Positions 16,263 to 24,824 are shown, numbered from the stretch's first letter. The stretch: DNA of 35,217 nucleotides from Woeseiaceae bacterium (GCA_030066735.1 JASJBB010000054.1:1-35217), one strand, 5' to 3'. Numbers and translations: made by a program. Notes: generated by a model not told the origin, from the letters alone.

Positions 16263-16277
16263 ATAACACATGGTTAT
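16263..16277. promoter_or_regulatory. Palindromic T-N11-A LysR-type box between cysB and cysK
   Basis: ATAAC-ACATG-GTTAT is a perfect 5-bp-arm palindrome matching the classical LysR box (T-N11-A, T at 16264, A at 16276). It lies 85 bases upstream of cysB and 86 upstream of cysK, midway. Likely bound by the adjacent CysB-type protein, though CysB sites are often degenerate. Confidence 0.5.
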
Positions 16278-16303
16278 GTCGCCAGAAACAAGCGGTGTAT
16301 GCT
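16274..16303 (+). promoter_or_regulatory. Possible cysK promoter
   Basis: TTATGT (16274-16279), an 18-base spacer and TATGCT (16298-16303). Both hexamers are imperfect, as expected of an activator-dependent promoter, and the -35 overlaps the right arm of the LysR-type palindrome. The predicted leader would be about 53 bases. Confidence 0.35.
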
Positions 16304-16362
16304 GACCGTAGTGCAATCGAACTACCATTCGTCAACGCGAAAAGAACAACGAGGGCTGAAGG

Positions 16363-17316
16363 ATGATCTACGACAACATTTTGCAGACCATCGGTAACAC
16401 GCCGATCGTACGCCTCAATCGCATGGGTCCCGACCATGTCGACCTGTACGTCAAGGTCGAATCTTTCAATCCGATGGCGTCGGTCAAGGACAGGCTCGCT
16501 TACGCCATCATCAACGACGCTGAAGAAAAAGGCGAACTCGCGCCAGGACAAACCGTCATCGAAGCCACATCGGGTAACACCGGCATCGCGCTGGCGATGG
16601 TGTGCGCCGCGACGGGCCACCCCTTTGTTGCGACCATGGCGGACTCTTTCTCGGTCGAACGGCGCCTCGTCATGCGTGGGCTCGGCGCCAGGGTCATTCT
16701 CACGCCGGCGGCGGAACGCGGCAGCGGCATGGTGAAAAAAGCGGAGGAGCTGGCCGCAAAGCACGGCTGGTTCCTGGCCCGGCAATTCGAGAATCCCGCG
16801 AACCCGGACTTTCACGCGTGCACAACCGGGCCGGAGATACTGAGCGACTTCGCCGGCCGGCGCCTCGACTACTGGGTAACGGGCTACGGCACCGGCGGCA
16901 CGATGAGCGGCGCGGGCCGCACGATCAAGGCGGCAAGACCCGGCGTCACCATCGTTGCGACCGAGCCCGATGCGGCCATGTTGCTGGCCGGCAAAGAATG
17001 GAGTCCGCACAAGATCCAGGGCTGGACACCGGACTTCATTCCCGACGTGCTCGATCGCGAGGTGTTCGACGAACTCCGGGCCGTCTCCGACGATCGCTCC
17101 ATCGAAGTCTCGCGCGAGCTGGCCCGCAAAGAGGGCATCTTTACCGGGATCTCGGCCGGCGCGACCCTGGCCACAGCGCTGGATGTTGCGGCGGAGGCGG
17201 CGGAAGGGTCGGTCATCCTGGCGATGTTGCCGGACACCGGGGAACGATACCTGTCGACTCCCCTGTTCGAGGGTGTGCCCGAAGGCTCGGACGACGAGTG
17301 GCTGGCAGCGCTATAA
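16363..17316 (+). CDS. cysK: Cysteine synthase (O-acetylserine sulfhydrylase)
   Basis: 317 residues, fold-type II PLP enzyme making cysteine from O-acetylserine and sulfide. The PLP Lys is in MASVKDR (Lys42), the substrate-carboxylate loop is TSGNTG (about 69-74), and the phosphate-binding loop is GYGTGGT (about 175-181). The C-terminal region keeps ISAGAT and PDTGERYLST. Sequence features fit the CysK/CysM group; the split between A and B types (sulfide versus thiosulfate preference) cannot be fixed by eye, so the symbol is provisional. The ATG has GAAGG 1-2 bases upstream and GAGGGC 8-9 bases upstream, the latter likely the true ribosome binding site. Divergent from cysB, which probably regulates it. 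Confidence 0.93.
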   Translation: MIYDNILQTIGNTPIVRLNRMGPDHVDLYVKVESFNPMASVKDRLAYAIINDAEEKGELAPGQTVIEATSGNTGIALAMVCAATGHPFVATMADSFSVERRLVMRGLGARVILTPAAERGSGMVKKAEELAAKHGWFLARQFENPANPDFHACTTGPEILSDFAGRRLDYWVTGYGTGGTMSGAGRTIKAARPGVTIVATEPDAAMLLAGKEWSPHKIQGWTPDFIPDVLDREVFDELRAVSDDRSIEVSRELARKEGIFTGISAGATLATALDVAAEAAEGSVILAMLPDTGERYLSTPLFEGVPEGSDDEWLAAL

Positions 17317-17335
17317 ATGGGAATATTTTGCCCGA

Positions 17336-17349
17336 TTGACCCAAATCAA
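17336..17349. promoter_or_regulatory. FNR/Anr-like box upstream of the c-di-GMP gene
   Basis: TTGAC-CCAA-ATCAA differs from the FNR consensus TTGAT-N4-ATCAA at one position, and the flanking A and T extend the dyad. It lies about 110 bases before the downstream gene. No good -10 sits at the class II distance, so the call rests on the motif alone. Confidence 0.4.
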
Positions 17350-17382
17350 TAGCGGGAACGGTTTCAGCTGAGACACTGGTCA

Positions 17383-17396
17383 CAGCGGCGCCGCTG
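17383..17396. repeat. 14-bp perfect palindrome flanked by ACACTGG direct repeats
   Basis: CAGCGGCGCCGCTG is perfectly self-complementary. ACACTGG occurs on both sides (17373-17379 and 17399-17405). It lies in the leader or promoter region of the GGDEF-EAL gene and could be an operator or an RNA hairpin. Confidence 0.4.
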
Positions 17397-17450
17397 CAAC
17401 ACTGGCATCGTGGATGGTTCGCAACCTGCCAACAGACCGCGGAGCGAGTG

Positions 17451-19664
17451 TTGTCTGCCGACCTGCATGACCTGCAAACAATAAGGAACATTGGCAAGGC
17501 CAAGGGTCTGCTGCACTCGCTCGTCCCGCGCGCGCAGTGTTTCTGTTTCTATGATGCCGAGCGTGAGTGCGTCTGGAGTTCCGACGGCGCGGACGACTAC
17601 GAGATCGATAACTTCGTCACCGACCTGCCGGACGAGATCATCGCCGAGTCGGGCGACAAAGGGCATATTCGCCGCACACTGACGTCGGGTCGTACGCTGT
17701 TGCTACTGCCGGTACGAGCGGACGACGGTGGCCGGCTGGGACTGCTCGTGGCGGTGTTCTCCCGTAACGCGGGCAAGGCATCGTCATTCAATCCCAAGAT
17801 GCTGACCAACATCCTGCGGCCGGCCGTCGACCTGATCGGCGAAAGCCTGATCGTCGGCATGCAGCTCGAAGAGGTGCAGCGGCAGTCCACGGAGTCCGAG
17901 AAGGAACTGGCCCTCGTCTACGAGGTCGACGAGAAGATCCACGGTACCTCGCGCAGCCATGCCGGCCTGGCACAGCTCGTCGGACAAAGTGGCCGCTACC
18001 TGGGTATCGCTTACAGCGTATTGCTGATTCCCGGCAAGCGCATTCGCGTCAGCGCCACACACTCGAGCTGGAAGAACGTCAATCGCAAGGTGCTCGATCG
18101 TTACCTTATCGATCACATGCTGCCGAAGCTCGAGGACAATCGCTGGCCCGCAGTATTCGAGATTCCCGGGATCGAAGGCGAAGATAGCACTCCGGAATCG
18201 GGCTTCCAGACATTGCTGAGCCCGATTCTTGACCGGCACGGCAATCTCGAGGGCATCATGGCGCAGCTGGGACGAGTCGATGGCGGCGAGTTCAGCAAGG
18301 GCGAGCGCCGCTTCATGGCGCACATCGTGCGCAAGATCGAATACGTTATCGAGCAGTCCTTCGATGCCATGACCGGCCTGATGAATCGCTCCGGCTTCGA
18401 GGCGCAGCTGCAGGAATCGGCCAAGGCGCTCGCGTCTTCGAACGATGCCCATCAGCTCATCTATTTCGACCTCAATAACCTGCAGCTGGTCAACGATACG
18501 TTCGGTCGTGACGCGGGCGACAAGGTCATCGTGCGTTTTGCGCGCCTGCTCGAAGAGGACCTGTCGCGCCGTGCCGTGGTGTCGCGGCTGACGGGCGACG
18601 ACTTTTGTATTCTGCTGACGCATTCCGACCAGGAATCGGCCGTGGATCTGGCGCAGAAGCTGCGCGACAAGAGCCAGGCGCTGCGCTATCTCGAGGGCGA
18701 CAAGTCGCTGCAGATTACAACGAGTATCGGCATCGCGGAGTTCAGTGCCCGGCGCGACGACATCGGCCGCGCGTTAACCACGGCGCGCATGGCTTGCGAG
18801 GCGGCCAAGGATCACGGTCGTGATCGCATCGAAGTGTTCGACGACCAGAATCTCAGCATGGTTCGCCGCCATGACGACATGCAACTCGTGGCACAGATTC
18901 AGCAGGCGCTCGACGAAGACCTGTTCGAACTGCTCGCGCAGCCAATCGTCAGCCTGCGCGATGACAACGCCCCGCCGTATTACGAGATCCTGCTGCGCAT
19001 GAAAGACAGCGACGACCAGCTGATCCCGTCGACGGCGCTGTTCTCGGCTGCCGAACGCTACAAGTTCATGCCCCAGATCGATCGCTGGGTAACGTCGAAG
19101 ACGCTGGGCCAGCTTGCCGACCACAAGGAAGCGCTGGAGGCCAGCGGGGCGCTGTTCTCGATCAACCTGTCGGGGCAGTCAATGAGCGACGACGAGATCC
19201 TCGAGTTCATCGACGAGGAAATGCGCGAGAACGGCGTCCCGGCGAAGGGACTTTGCTTCGAGGTTACCGAGTCTGCGGCCGTTTCCCACCTTGCAAAGGC
19301 GCAGGCGCTGATCAATGAACTGCGCGACCGCGGTTGCCGGATCTCGCTGGACGACTTCGGCGCCGGGCTGAGTTCGTTTGCTTACCTGAAGAATTTCAAC
19401 GTGGATGCGCTGAAGATCGACGGCAGCTTCATTCGCGACATTACCGACAACCGCATCTCGGAATCGATGGTGGCGGCCATTACCCAGGTTGCCAAGGTCA
19501 TGGAGCTGAAGACCGTGGCCGAGTATGTCGAGAACGAAGAGACCCGCGACCTCATTGCCGAACTTGGCGTGGACTATGCGCAGGGGCACACGTTCGGCAA
19601 GCCACTACCCCTTGCAGAGGCACTGGCCTCCCTGGCCGGTACCGAGAAATCCTCGACCGGCTAA
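17451..19664 (+). CDS. Cyclic-di-GMP protein with GAF-like region, degenerate GGDEF and intact EAL domain
   Basis: 737 residues from TTG 17451 (GGAG 6 bases upstream); GTG 17448 is one codon earlier and equally possible. The first 290 or so residues look like one or two GAF-type sensory modules with no membrane segment. The GGDEF domain follows (YFDLNNLQLVNDTFGRDAGD) but its signature is RLTGDDF, so synthase activity is doubtful. The EAL domain keeps the key residues: YEILLRM (EIL in place of EAL), NLSGQ, FEVTESA, DDFGAGLSSF, LKIDGSF, AEYVENEE and the QG of YAQGHTFGKP. I infer a cytoplasmic c-di-GMP phosphodiesterase whose GGDEF domain may be a regulatory GTP or ligand sensor. An FNR-like box lies upstream. 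Confidence 0.9.
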   Translation: MSADLHDLQTIRNIGKAKGLLHSLVPRAQCFCFYDAERECVWSSDGADDYEIDNFVTDLPDEIIAESGDKGHIRRTLTSGRTLLLLPVRADDGGRLGLLVAVFSRNAGKASSFNPKMLTNILRPAVDLIGESLIVGMQLEEVQRQSTESEKELALVYEVDEKIHGTSRSHAGLAQLVGQSGRYLGIAYSVLLIPGKRIRVSATHSSWKNVNRKVLDRYLIDHMLPKLEDNRWPAVFEIPGIEGEDSTPESGFQTLLSPILDRHGNLEGIMAQLGRVDGGEFSKGERRFMAHIVRKIEYVIEQSFDAMTGLMNRSGFEAQLQESAKALASSNDAHQLIYFDLNNLQLVNDTFGRDAGDKVIVRFARLLEEDLSRRAVVSRLTGDDFCILLTHSDQESAVDLAQKLRDKSQALRYLEGDKSLQITTSIGIAEFSARRDDIGRALTTARMACEAAKDHGRDRIEVFDDQNLSMVRRHDDMQLVAQIQQALDEDLFELLAQPIVSLRDDNAPPYYEILLRMKDSDDQLIPSTALFSAAERYKFMPQIDRWVTSKTLGQLADHKEALEASGALFSINLSGQSMSDDEILEFIDEEMRENGVPAKGLCFEVTESAAVSHLAKAQALINELRDRGCRISLDDFGAGLSSFAYLKNFNVDALKIDGSFIRDITDNRISESMVAAITQVAKVMELKTVAEYVENEETRDLIAELGVDYAQGHTFGKPLPLAEALASLAGTEKSSTG

Positions 19665-19713
19665 CCGGACCACAAGGGTGGTAGTCCCGCGGCCGGGCCA
19701 ATAGACTCGGGGC

Positions 19714-22602
19714 ATGGCGGGCACGGTTTCGAACTCCTATTCCGACGCAATCGCGGCGCTGCCAGGAGCGCTGCAGGAGCCGAGCGCGCTCTGGTTCGAG
19801 CGGCTCGAGTCGCAGCATGCACCACTGACGTTGTCCGGCGACGTCGCCGACCGGCTGGTCCGGCTCGTGGCTTGCAGTGAGTTCGCGGCCGGTGTGGTGC
19901 TGCGGGACTGGGACTGGTTTGTGACACACTGCGACGCTTTCTGCGAGCCGCCGGATCGTCGCGCGCTGCAGGAATTCGTCGCGGACGTCGCAACGAGCAT
20001 CGACGACATGGATACGGCCAAGGCGCGTATTCGACGCTTCCGTCACCGCTGGATGCTGCATCTGCTGTGGCGCGAGGTTAGCGGGCAGGCGCGGCTCGAA
20101 GAGACCCTGGCGCTGACGTCGGAGCTGGCCGACGGCCTGCTGGATGCGGCCGCGCGCTTCGGTGAACGCCAGATGCACGACCGCTACGGCGTAGTGCGAA
20201 ACGCGGCCAACGAGCCCGTGTCCCTGGTCATCCTCGGCATGGGCAAGCTCGGCGGTCATGAGCTGAATTTCTCCTCCGATATCGATCTCATATTCGTTTA
20301 CCCGGACGCAGGTGACAGCGACGGTCGCAAGAGCGTCAGCGCGCAGGAGTATTTCACGCGCGTATCGCGTCACATTGTGGCGTTGCTCGATGAGGTGACA
20401 GCAGACGGTTTCGCGTTCCGTGTCGACACGCGGCTGCGGCCATTCGGCGACAGCGGCCCGCCGGTTACGAGTTTCGCGGCGCTGGAGTCGTACCTGTTAC
20501 AACACGGGCGCGACTGGGAGCGCTATGCGTACGTGAAGGCACGTATCGTTGGTCCAGAGCCGTCACCGGCGATTGCGGACGAGTTGCAGCAGGAACTGAT
20601 TACCCCGTTCGTGTTTCGCCGGTACCTCGATTTCGGCGTATTCGAATCGTTGCGCGAGATGCACCGCATGATCTCGGTCGAAGTCGAGAAACGGGAAATG
20701 GCCGACAACGTAAAGCTGGGTCCCGGTGGCATTCGCGAGATCGAGTTCATCGCGCAGTCGCTGCAACTCGTGCGTGGTGGCTCGCGCCGGGAGCTGCAGG
20801 AACGGCAGCTGCTCGTCGTTCTGCCGCGGCTGGTCGGCCGGCATGGCCTGGATGCGGTCGAGGCGGATGCGCTGGCCGATGCATACCGGTTTCTGCGCCG
20901 GCTCGAGAACTTCATCCAGGCAATTCGCGACCGCCAAACCCATGACCTGCCCGCCAACGATACGGACAGGGAACGGCTGCGACTGGCCATGGGTTTCGCG
21001 AGCTGGAGCGCGCTCGCGGCGCGGATCGACGAGGTGCGCAGGACGGTCAGCGATGCGTTCGGCGCCATCGCGTTTCGCGATACCCGGGAATCGGGCGAAG
21101 CGCCTCGGTTGCGGCTTGCCGAACTGTGGGAAAACGCCGCGGCGGAAGAGCTCTGGGAGCAGGCCCTGGAGCAACAGGGTTTTGCCGGCGCCGGGCCGAT
21201 TGCGCAGCAGCTCGCGGCGTTCGCCGCAGCGCCGGCGACGCGCCAGGTGGACGTAGTGGCAAGCCAGCGGCTGCAGGTTTTCATGCCGCAGCTGATCCTG
21301 GAGATTCGAGACTGTAACGAACCTGCGACCGCGCTGAGCCGGGTGCTGGGCATCGTCGAGCGCATTCTGCGCCGCAGCGCCTATCTTGCCCTTCTGAACG
21401 AGAACGCGCGCGTGCTGACGCGACTCGTCAGGTTGTGCGACCAGAGTAGCTACATCGCCGAGGAGATCGCGCGTTACCCCGTGCTGCTCGACGAGTTGCT
21501 GGACCCGACCGTGCATTCGTCACCGCTGGCGCTCGACGAGCTGGATGCCGAACTCGCTGCGCGGCTTGCCGAATGTGACGCCGGCGATACCGAGGCCCGG
21601 ATCTCCGCGCTGGGCCAGTTCCAGCGCGCCAACCAGTTCCGGGTCGCTATCGCGGACGTCGGCGGACACCTGCCGATCATGAAAGTCAGCGACAGCCTGT
21701 CGTGGCTCGCCGAGGCGGTACTCAAGCAAGTCCTCCGCATTACCTGGCAGGACCTGACGAGCAAACACGGCGAGCCGCATTACGTACTGGACGGCAAGCA
21801 ACACAAGGCCGGCTTCGCAATAATCGCCTACGGCAAACTCGGCGGGCTCGAGATGTCGTACGGTTCTGATCTCGACCTCGTGTTCCTGCACGACTCGACC
21901 GGGACGCGGCGCGAAACGACGGGCGACCGTCCGCTCGACAACGCCGTGTTTTTCACGCGCCTGGTGCGACGCCTGTCGCATTTTCTGACCGCGCAGACGG
22001 GCTCCGGAATGCTCTACGAGGTGGACACGCGCCTGCGGCCCGACGGCCAGTCCGGGGTCATGGTCAGCAGCATCGAGGCGTTCGAGCGCTACCAGGAAGA
22101 CAATGCGTGGACCTGGGAGCACCAGGCCTTGCTGCGCGCCCGCCCGGTGGCCGGAAGCGCGGCCATCGCGGCCGCGTTCAACCGGGTGAGGGCCGAGACG
22201 CTGTCGCAGCGCGTCCGGCGGGACAGCCTTCAGGATGACGTGCAGGGCATGCGCAAACGCATGCGGGCCAACCTGGACAAGAGCGGCGAGGACGTATTCG
22301 ATCTCAAGCAGGGCGCCGGCGGCATAGGCGACATCGAGTTCATCGTGCAGTACCTCGTCCTGTCGAACGCCGCGGCCGATCCGGAGGTCTACTTCTACTC
22401 GGACAACATCCGCCAACTCGACGCCCTCGCTGCGGGCGGGTTCATCGAGACCGACATTGCCAACCGGTTGCAGGATGTCTACAGGGACTACCGGCGCAGC
22501 CTGCATCACCTGGCGCTCGACGACAGGCAACCGCTGGTCGGGAAGGACGAGTTCGCAGCCGAGCGTCGCTATGTAGAAGACTTGTGGAAACAGGTCTTAT
22601 AA
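19714..22602 (+). CDS. glnE: Bifunctional glutamine synthetase adenylyltransferase/deadenylase
   Basis: 962 residues against 946 in E. coli. The two nucleotidyltransferase domains are both visible: the N-terminal deadenylylase core LGMGKLGGHELNFSSDIDLI (about 173-192) and the C-terminal adenylylase core YGKLGGLEMSYGSDLDLVFL (about 706-725). Each is followed by its GlnD/PII-responsive helical region, with KLGPGGIREIEFIAQ and KQGAGGIGDIEFIVQ as the repeated motif. It controls glutamine synthetase by adding or removing AMP in response to nitrogen status. Start ATG 19714 lies 49 bases after the c-di-GMP gene. A small zinc-finger gene begins 35 bases downstream. Confidence 0.97.
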   Translation: MAGTVSNSYSDAIAALPGALQEPSALWFERLESQHAPLTLSGDVADRLVRLVACSEFAAGVVLRDWDWFVTHCDAFCEPPDRRALQEFVADVATSIDDMDTAKARIRRFRHRWMLHLLWREVSGQARLEETLALTSELADGLLDAAARFGERQMHDRYGVVRNAANEPVSLVILGMGKLGGHELNFSSDIDLIFVYPDAGDSDGRKSVSAQEYFTRVSRHIVALLDEVTADGFAFRVDTRLRPFGDSGPPVTSFAALESYLLQHGRDWERYAYVKARIVGPEPSPAIADELQQELITPFVFRRYLDFGVFESLREMHRMISVEVEKREMADNVKLGPGGIREIEFIAQSLQLVRGGSRRELQERQLLVVLPRLVGRHGLDAVEADALADAYRFLRRLENFIQAIRDRQTHDLPANDTDRERLRLAMGFASWSALAARIDEVRRTVSDAFGAIAFRDTRESGEAPRLRLAELWENAAAEELWEQALEQQGFAGAGPIAQQLAAFAAAPATRQVDVVASQRLQVFMPQLILEIRDCNEPATALSRVLGIVERILRRSAYLALLNENARVLTRLVRLCDQSSYIAEEIARYPVLLDELLDPTVHSSPLALDELDAELAARLAECDAGDTEARISALGQFQRANQFRVAIADVGGHLPIMKVSDSLSWLAEAVLKQVLRITWQDLTSKHGEPHYVLDGKQHKAGFAIIAYGKLGGLEMSYGSDLDLVFLHDSTGTRRETTGDRPLDNAVFFTRLVRRLSHFLTAQTGSGMLYEVDTRLRPDGQSGVMVSSIEAFERYQEDNAWTWEHQALLRARPVAGSAAIAAAFNRVRAETLSQRVRRDSLQDDVQGMRKRMRANLDKSGEDVFDLKQGAGGIGDIEFIVQYLVLSNAAADPEVYFYSDNIRQLDALAAGGFIETDIANRLQDVYRDYRRSLHHLALDDRQPLVGKDEFAAERRYVEDLWKQVL

Positions 22603-22637
22603 TTCGCAACACCCGACACCCAGCTACAGGAAGCATT

Positions 22638-22856
22638 GTGACCAGCAGAGCCGGCACCGTTGATCAGGACCTGATCCCAGCCAACGCGCAGCATCGATAC
22701 CGGGTACGTCCCGGGGACCTGCCGCTGTCATGCCCGATGCCGGGCATGTACCTGTGGAATTCCCACCCCAAGGTTTTCCTGCCGGTCCAGGAGACCGGCG
22801 AGGCCAAGTGCCCGTATTGCGGCGCGCGGTACTTTCTCGAGGATGAAGAGAGCTGA
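22638..22856 (+). CDS. CHCC-type zinc-finger protein
   Basis: 72 residues. The zinc-binding residues are Cys32 (LSCPMPG), His43 (WNSHPKV) and the pair Cys58/Cys61 (CPYCGARY), which is the zf-CHCC pattern seen in small bacterial proteins related to the NDUFS6 subunit fold. The GTG start at 22638 has AGGAAG 7 bases upstream; the frame is open back to a GTG at 22584, but that would overlap glnE and lacks a ribosome binding site. Function in bacteria is not established. Likely co-transcribed with glnE. Confidence 0.85.
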   Translation: MTSRAGTVDQDLIPANAQHRYRVRPGDLPLSCPMPGMYLWNSHPKVFLPVQETGEAKCPYCGARYFLEDEES

Positions 22857-23163
22857 TTGGCATATCTTGCCGATAAAGTGCCCGATTTTGTTCCAAAAAA
22901 CGCCGAATTGTAATTATCTTGTCCACCGAACGACAGGTTGCGGGCGTTGCTGGCGCGCATGGCGCCGCCCACTGCCGATTCCTGGATGATTCGCGTGAAG
23001 GTTGTCGACATTTCGAGCGAATAACGGTGCAAAATCGTTAAAATGCGGTGAAAATCTGAAAAAGTGCAAAATGAAGATTTGCGAAATGCCGAAGGCCTCC
23101 CGGGAGAAGATTTTCCCGCAAAGTTTCATCAAATGTTCCGAAATATCGAAAAACAGGCATTAA
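22857..23163. other. AT-rich 307-base intergenic region with repeats before the Kdo kinase gene
   Basis: No convincing gene. The right half (about 23020-23163) is markedly richer in A and T than the rest of the window. GTGCAAAAT occurs at 23027-23035 and 23064-23072, with GTGAAAAT at 23048-23055 between them. A 30-codon frame (23071-23163, MKICEMPKASREKIFPQSFI and ten more residues) ends with TAA directly touching the kinase ATG; it has no good ribosome binding site, so a leader peptide is only a possibility. A 10-bp palindrome CTCCCGGGAG lies inside it. The region probably holds the kinase promoter. Confidence 0.45.
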
Positions 23164-23895
23164 ATGACGGAAACGGTCGATAAAACGCCGGATGGGGCGA
23201 TCCTGTACGATCGCCAGGTCATTCGTGAGATCAGCGCAGACCGCTTCCATCCGTCCGGCTGGCTGCACGCCGAGCCCGTAACCGGCTCGTTGCGATCGGC
23301 CGGGCGGGGCAACACGATGTTCGTGGGCAACGTGCCACGGCAGTTCGTGTTGCGGCACTACGTCCGCGGCGGGCTGATCGGCAAGCTGGTGCGCGACACC
23401 TACGTATGGACCGGAGAGGAGAGCACGCGGCCGTTCGTGGAGTGGCGCATGCTGGCTAAAATGGCCGACAAGGGGTTGCGCGTGCCGCGCCCCGCGGCGG
23501 CGAGGTACCGCCGCAAGGGGCCCTTCTATACCGCCGACATCATCACGGTGCGCATACCGAACGTGGTGTCGTTATCCGAGTACATTGCCGGCGACGCCCC
23601 GGCGGAGGGATTCTGGCAGTCCCTCGGCGCCGCGGTATACGGCTTTCACGAGCAGGGCGTTTTTCACGCCGACATGAATGCCTACAACCTGCAGATCGAC
23701 AACGATGGCGACCTGTGGATGCTCGACTTCGATCGCGGCCGGCTGCTGTCGCCGGGTCCCTGGCAACAGCGGACGCTGGAGCGCCTGCACCGATCGCTGC
23801 GGAAAATCGTCGCGCTGGATCCGCGGCTGCACTTCAGGCAGCACAACTGGGAGCAGTTTCTCGAGGGCTACTTCGAGGCGTCCAGGTCCGAGTAA
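23164..23895 (+). CDS. kdkA: 3-deoxy-D-manno-octulosonic acid (Kdo) kinase
   Basis: 243 residues, matching the KdkA family length. It phosphorylates the 4-position of Kdo in the inner core of lipopolysaccharide. The kinase-like fold is seen in VLRHYVRGGLIGKLVRDTYV (family-specific N-lobe), the catalytic loop HADMNAYNLQI (HxD...N pattern, about residues 169-179) and the metal-binding MLDFDRGRL (about 187-195). No signal or membrane segment, consistent with action on the cytoplasmic face. ATG 23164 has no clear ribosome binding site. The last 28 bases overlap the end of the convergent acyltransferase gene, another lipid A/LPS enzyme. Confidence 0.93.
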   Translation: MTETVDKTPDGAILYDRQVIREISADRFHPSGWLHAEPVTGSLRSAGRGNTMFVGNVPRQFVLRHYVRGGLIGKLVRDTYVWTGEESTRPFVEWRMLAKMADKGLRVPRPAAARYRRKGPFYTADIITVRIPNVVSLSEYIAGDAPAEGFWQSLGAAVYGFHEQGVFHADMNAYNLQIDNDGDLWMLDFDRGRLLSPGPWQQRTLERLHRSLRKIVALDPRLHFRQHNWEQFLEGYFEASRSE

Positions 23896-24806
23896 TAGTC
23901 CGGATAACCCTCGGGCAGGTTCTTGAACTTGCGGTGCACCCAGAAGTACTGCTCGGGGCACTGCCGGATCTGCTCCTCGAGGATAGCGACGTAGCGCTGC
24001 GTATCTGCCACCGGGTCGCCACTCGGAAATTCCTCGAGCGCAGGATCGATCGTGTACCGGTAGCGGCCGTTCGGGAGCCGCCGCGGAAAGTACGGAATGG
24101 TCACCGCGCTGCCGAGCCGCGCCAGCGTCGAGGTCGCGGTCGTGTGCATCGACGGTATACCGAAAAACGGGATCACCTCGGCGCCCTTGCGGTTGTAACT
24201 CTGGTCCGGCGCGTACCACACGATGCCGCCCTCTCGAAGGCTGCGCACCATCTTCTTGATGTCGCGTTTCTCGATAGTCGCGGCGGCAGAGCGCTCGCGG
24301 CCCGAGCGCAGGACCTCGGTGGTGAAGTCGCTGCGGCTGCGGCGGTAAACGGCATCAAAGGGCGGAATATTGAGCTTGAGGATCCGGCCGCTGATTTCCA
24401 GCGTGGTGAAATGCGCGGCCAGCAGGATGACGCCCTTGCCGTTGTTGATGGCTTCGAGAACGTGTTCGACGCCTTCGATCTCCGACATCGACAGCAGATG
24501 CTCATCGGACGCCCAGCGCCCGAGTCCCATCTCGATCATCGACATGCCGAGCGCCGCAAAGTGCCGCCGGACGAGATCCTCCTGTTCGTCGGGCGACAGG
24601 TCGGGGAAACAGAGTTCGATATTGCGCCGCACGATTGCGCGCCGTTCGCCGCCGATGCGATACGCAACCCAACCGATCGCGCGGCCGACGGCCAGCGCCG
24701 CACGGTGCGGCAGCCAGCAGGCCACGCGCAACAGCCCGAGACCGATCCAGGTCGGCCAGGTGTCAGGAGTCAGGTAGCGGTGTAAAGGTTTGCGGCTCTC
24801 GGACAT
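23868..24806 (-). CDS. lpxL: Lipid A biosynthesis acyltransferase, LpxL/LpxM family
   Basis: 312 residues, close to E. coli LpxL (306). It transfers a secondary acyl chain to Kdo2-lipid IVA at the inner membrane. The HX4(D/E) active site is AAHFTTLEISG (His and Glu), followed by the family blocks YRRSRSDFTTEVLRSGRE, YAPDQSYNRKGAEVIPFFG and YFWVHRKFKNLPEG. One N-terminal hydrophobic segment (WIGLGLLRVACWLPHRAAL) anchors it. The order of acylation (LpxL versus LpxM) cannot be settled by eye. The gene starts 18 bases after the aspartoacylase-like gene on the same strand and converges on kdkA with a 28-base overlap. Confidence 0.9.
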   Translation of the reverse strand: MSESRKPLHRYLTPDTWPTWIGLGLLRVACWLPHRAALAVGRAIGWVAYRIGGERRAIVRRNIELCFPDLSPDEQEDLVRRHFAALGMSMIEMGLGRWASDEHLLSMSEIEGVEHVLEAINNGKGVILLAAHFTTLEISGRILKLNIPPFDAVYRRSRSDFTTEVLRSGRERSAAATIEKRDIKKMVRSLREGGIVWYAPDQSYNRKGAEVIPFFGIPSMHTTATSTLARLGSAVTIPYFPRRLPNGRYRYTIDPALEEFPSGDPVADTQRYVAILEEQIRQCPEQYFWVHRKFKNLPEGYPDYYSDLDASK

Positions 24807-24824
24807 CGCCGTGGCAGCTTAAAC

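Noticed and set aside
22664-23032. Minus-strand frame of 122 codons opposite the zinc-finger gene
   Set aside because: Half is antisense to a convincing CHCC zinc-finger gene and the rest shows no domain or ribosome binding site.
22914-23132. Minus-strand 72-codon frame in the AT-rich region before kdkA
   Set aside because: Starts with TTG without a ribosome binding site and has no recognisable features; it reflects local AT-rich composition.
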